59,366 bases of DNA. Origin: Faecalibacterium longum CLA-AA-H243. GTDB taxonomy: Bacteria; Bacillota; Clostridia; Oscillospirales; Ruminococcaceae. Within the stretch, counting starts at the first letter, position 1. Each line of letters begins with the position of its first letter. The position numbers and the translations under genes were made by a program. The notes beneath the pieces are model-generated. The model made no database searches. It had not been told where the DNA came from and saw only the letters and a program-made list of their open reading frames with translations. Location: contig NZ_JAJEQG010000014.1 in assembly GCF_020687245.1 (NCBI RefSeq), positions 1 to 59,366 of the forward strand. Reading direction: 5' to 3'. Shown one piece after another: positions 59,138 to 59,366 of this stretch.

Positions 59138-59366
59138 AGAAAACCACCAGCGATTTCGACGCGCTGGACCCACGAGAAAGGGGCTGCTCGCCCCTTTCAG
59201 ACCCCGAAGGAGTTGTCGAAACGGAAAAAAGCTAGTCGCTGCGCTTAACGCTTTTTTCTCGTTTCTCCGATTTGCTGCTTCGCAGCTGATGTTACCTCTC
59301 TGCTGACGGTAACGTCCAGCAGAAACGTGAAATCTTCGGCGGAGCCGTAAATGGGAGAAGCACAAA

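Overview
The window reads as a piece of a Gram-positive gut Clostridia chromosome, most likely Faecalibacterium or a close relative. This rests on protein style, the ICE-type mobilisation genes and the GC-rich core genes, and is an inference. About two thirds (roughly 1-38,300) is accessory DNA. The rest is a type I-C CRISPR-Cas locus followed by ordinary chromosomal genes.

Layout. 1-3,455: small cargo genes (a DUF2500 protein, a SMC-like ATPase, a coiled-coil protein, small membrane and zinc-ribbon proteins). 3,542-12,951: a mobilisation module with a 2,418-residue methylase/helicase that carries tnpV inside it in another frame, MobC, a CD1845-like membrane protein and a VirD2/MobA-type relaxase that seems to start at CTG. 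13,018-14,910 (-): a probable NADAR domain joined to a Card1-like PD-(D/E)XK nuclease. 15,223-29,068 (-): eleven genes plus a small membrane ORF, with two eukaryote-like Ser/Thr kinases, two PP2C phosphatases, four FHA proteins besides the kinase that carries one (three membrane-bound), a TPR-like lipoprotein, a double-glycine-leader peptide inside a 22-bp inverted repeat, and a membrane-anchored subtilase with two C-type lectin domains. I find no type VII secretion or TerY-type partner, so this is the best candidate for an undescribed system.

29,203-33,730 is a regulatory block. A tyrosine integrase lies between two palindromic sites in opposite orientation, directly upstream of and co-directional with the FHA/kinase operon. 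Next come an XRE regulator, a GEMM-type cyclic-dinucleotide riboswitch with terminators, a GAF + SARP-like regulator, a set of 11-bp-phased direct repeats ending at a -10 element, and a sigma factor whose Shine-Dalgarno is buried in a 12-bp hairpin. Read in order this looks like a cascade from second messenger to SARP to sigma factor. 34,177-38,055 holds element housekeeping genes (PemK/MazF-like, ParB-like, large serine recombinase). The element side ends near a tRNA-Ala(GGC) gene whose 5' third is duplicated 120 bp away, beside a consensus promoter.

38,502-39,353 (-) is an 8-oxoguanine glycosylase. 39,408-44,787 is a CRISPR array of about 74 intact and five to six decayed 33-bp repeats, read on the minus strand. 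It is followed on its leader side by cas2, cas1, cas4, cas7, cas8c, cas5c and cas3, all minus strand, with separate strong promoters for cas3 and for cas5-cas2. 53,338-58,974 is chromosomal: a LysR regulator with its own operator, citXG, citC, a ferredoxin-type protein, a membrane-anchored unknown and a P-loop kinase. The window ends in short GC-rich tandem repeats.
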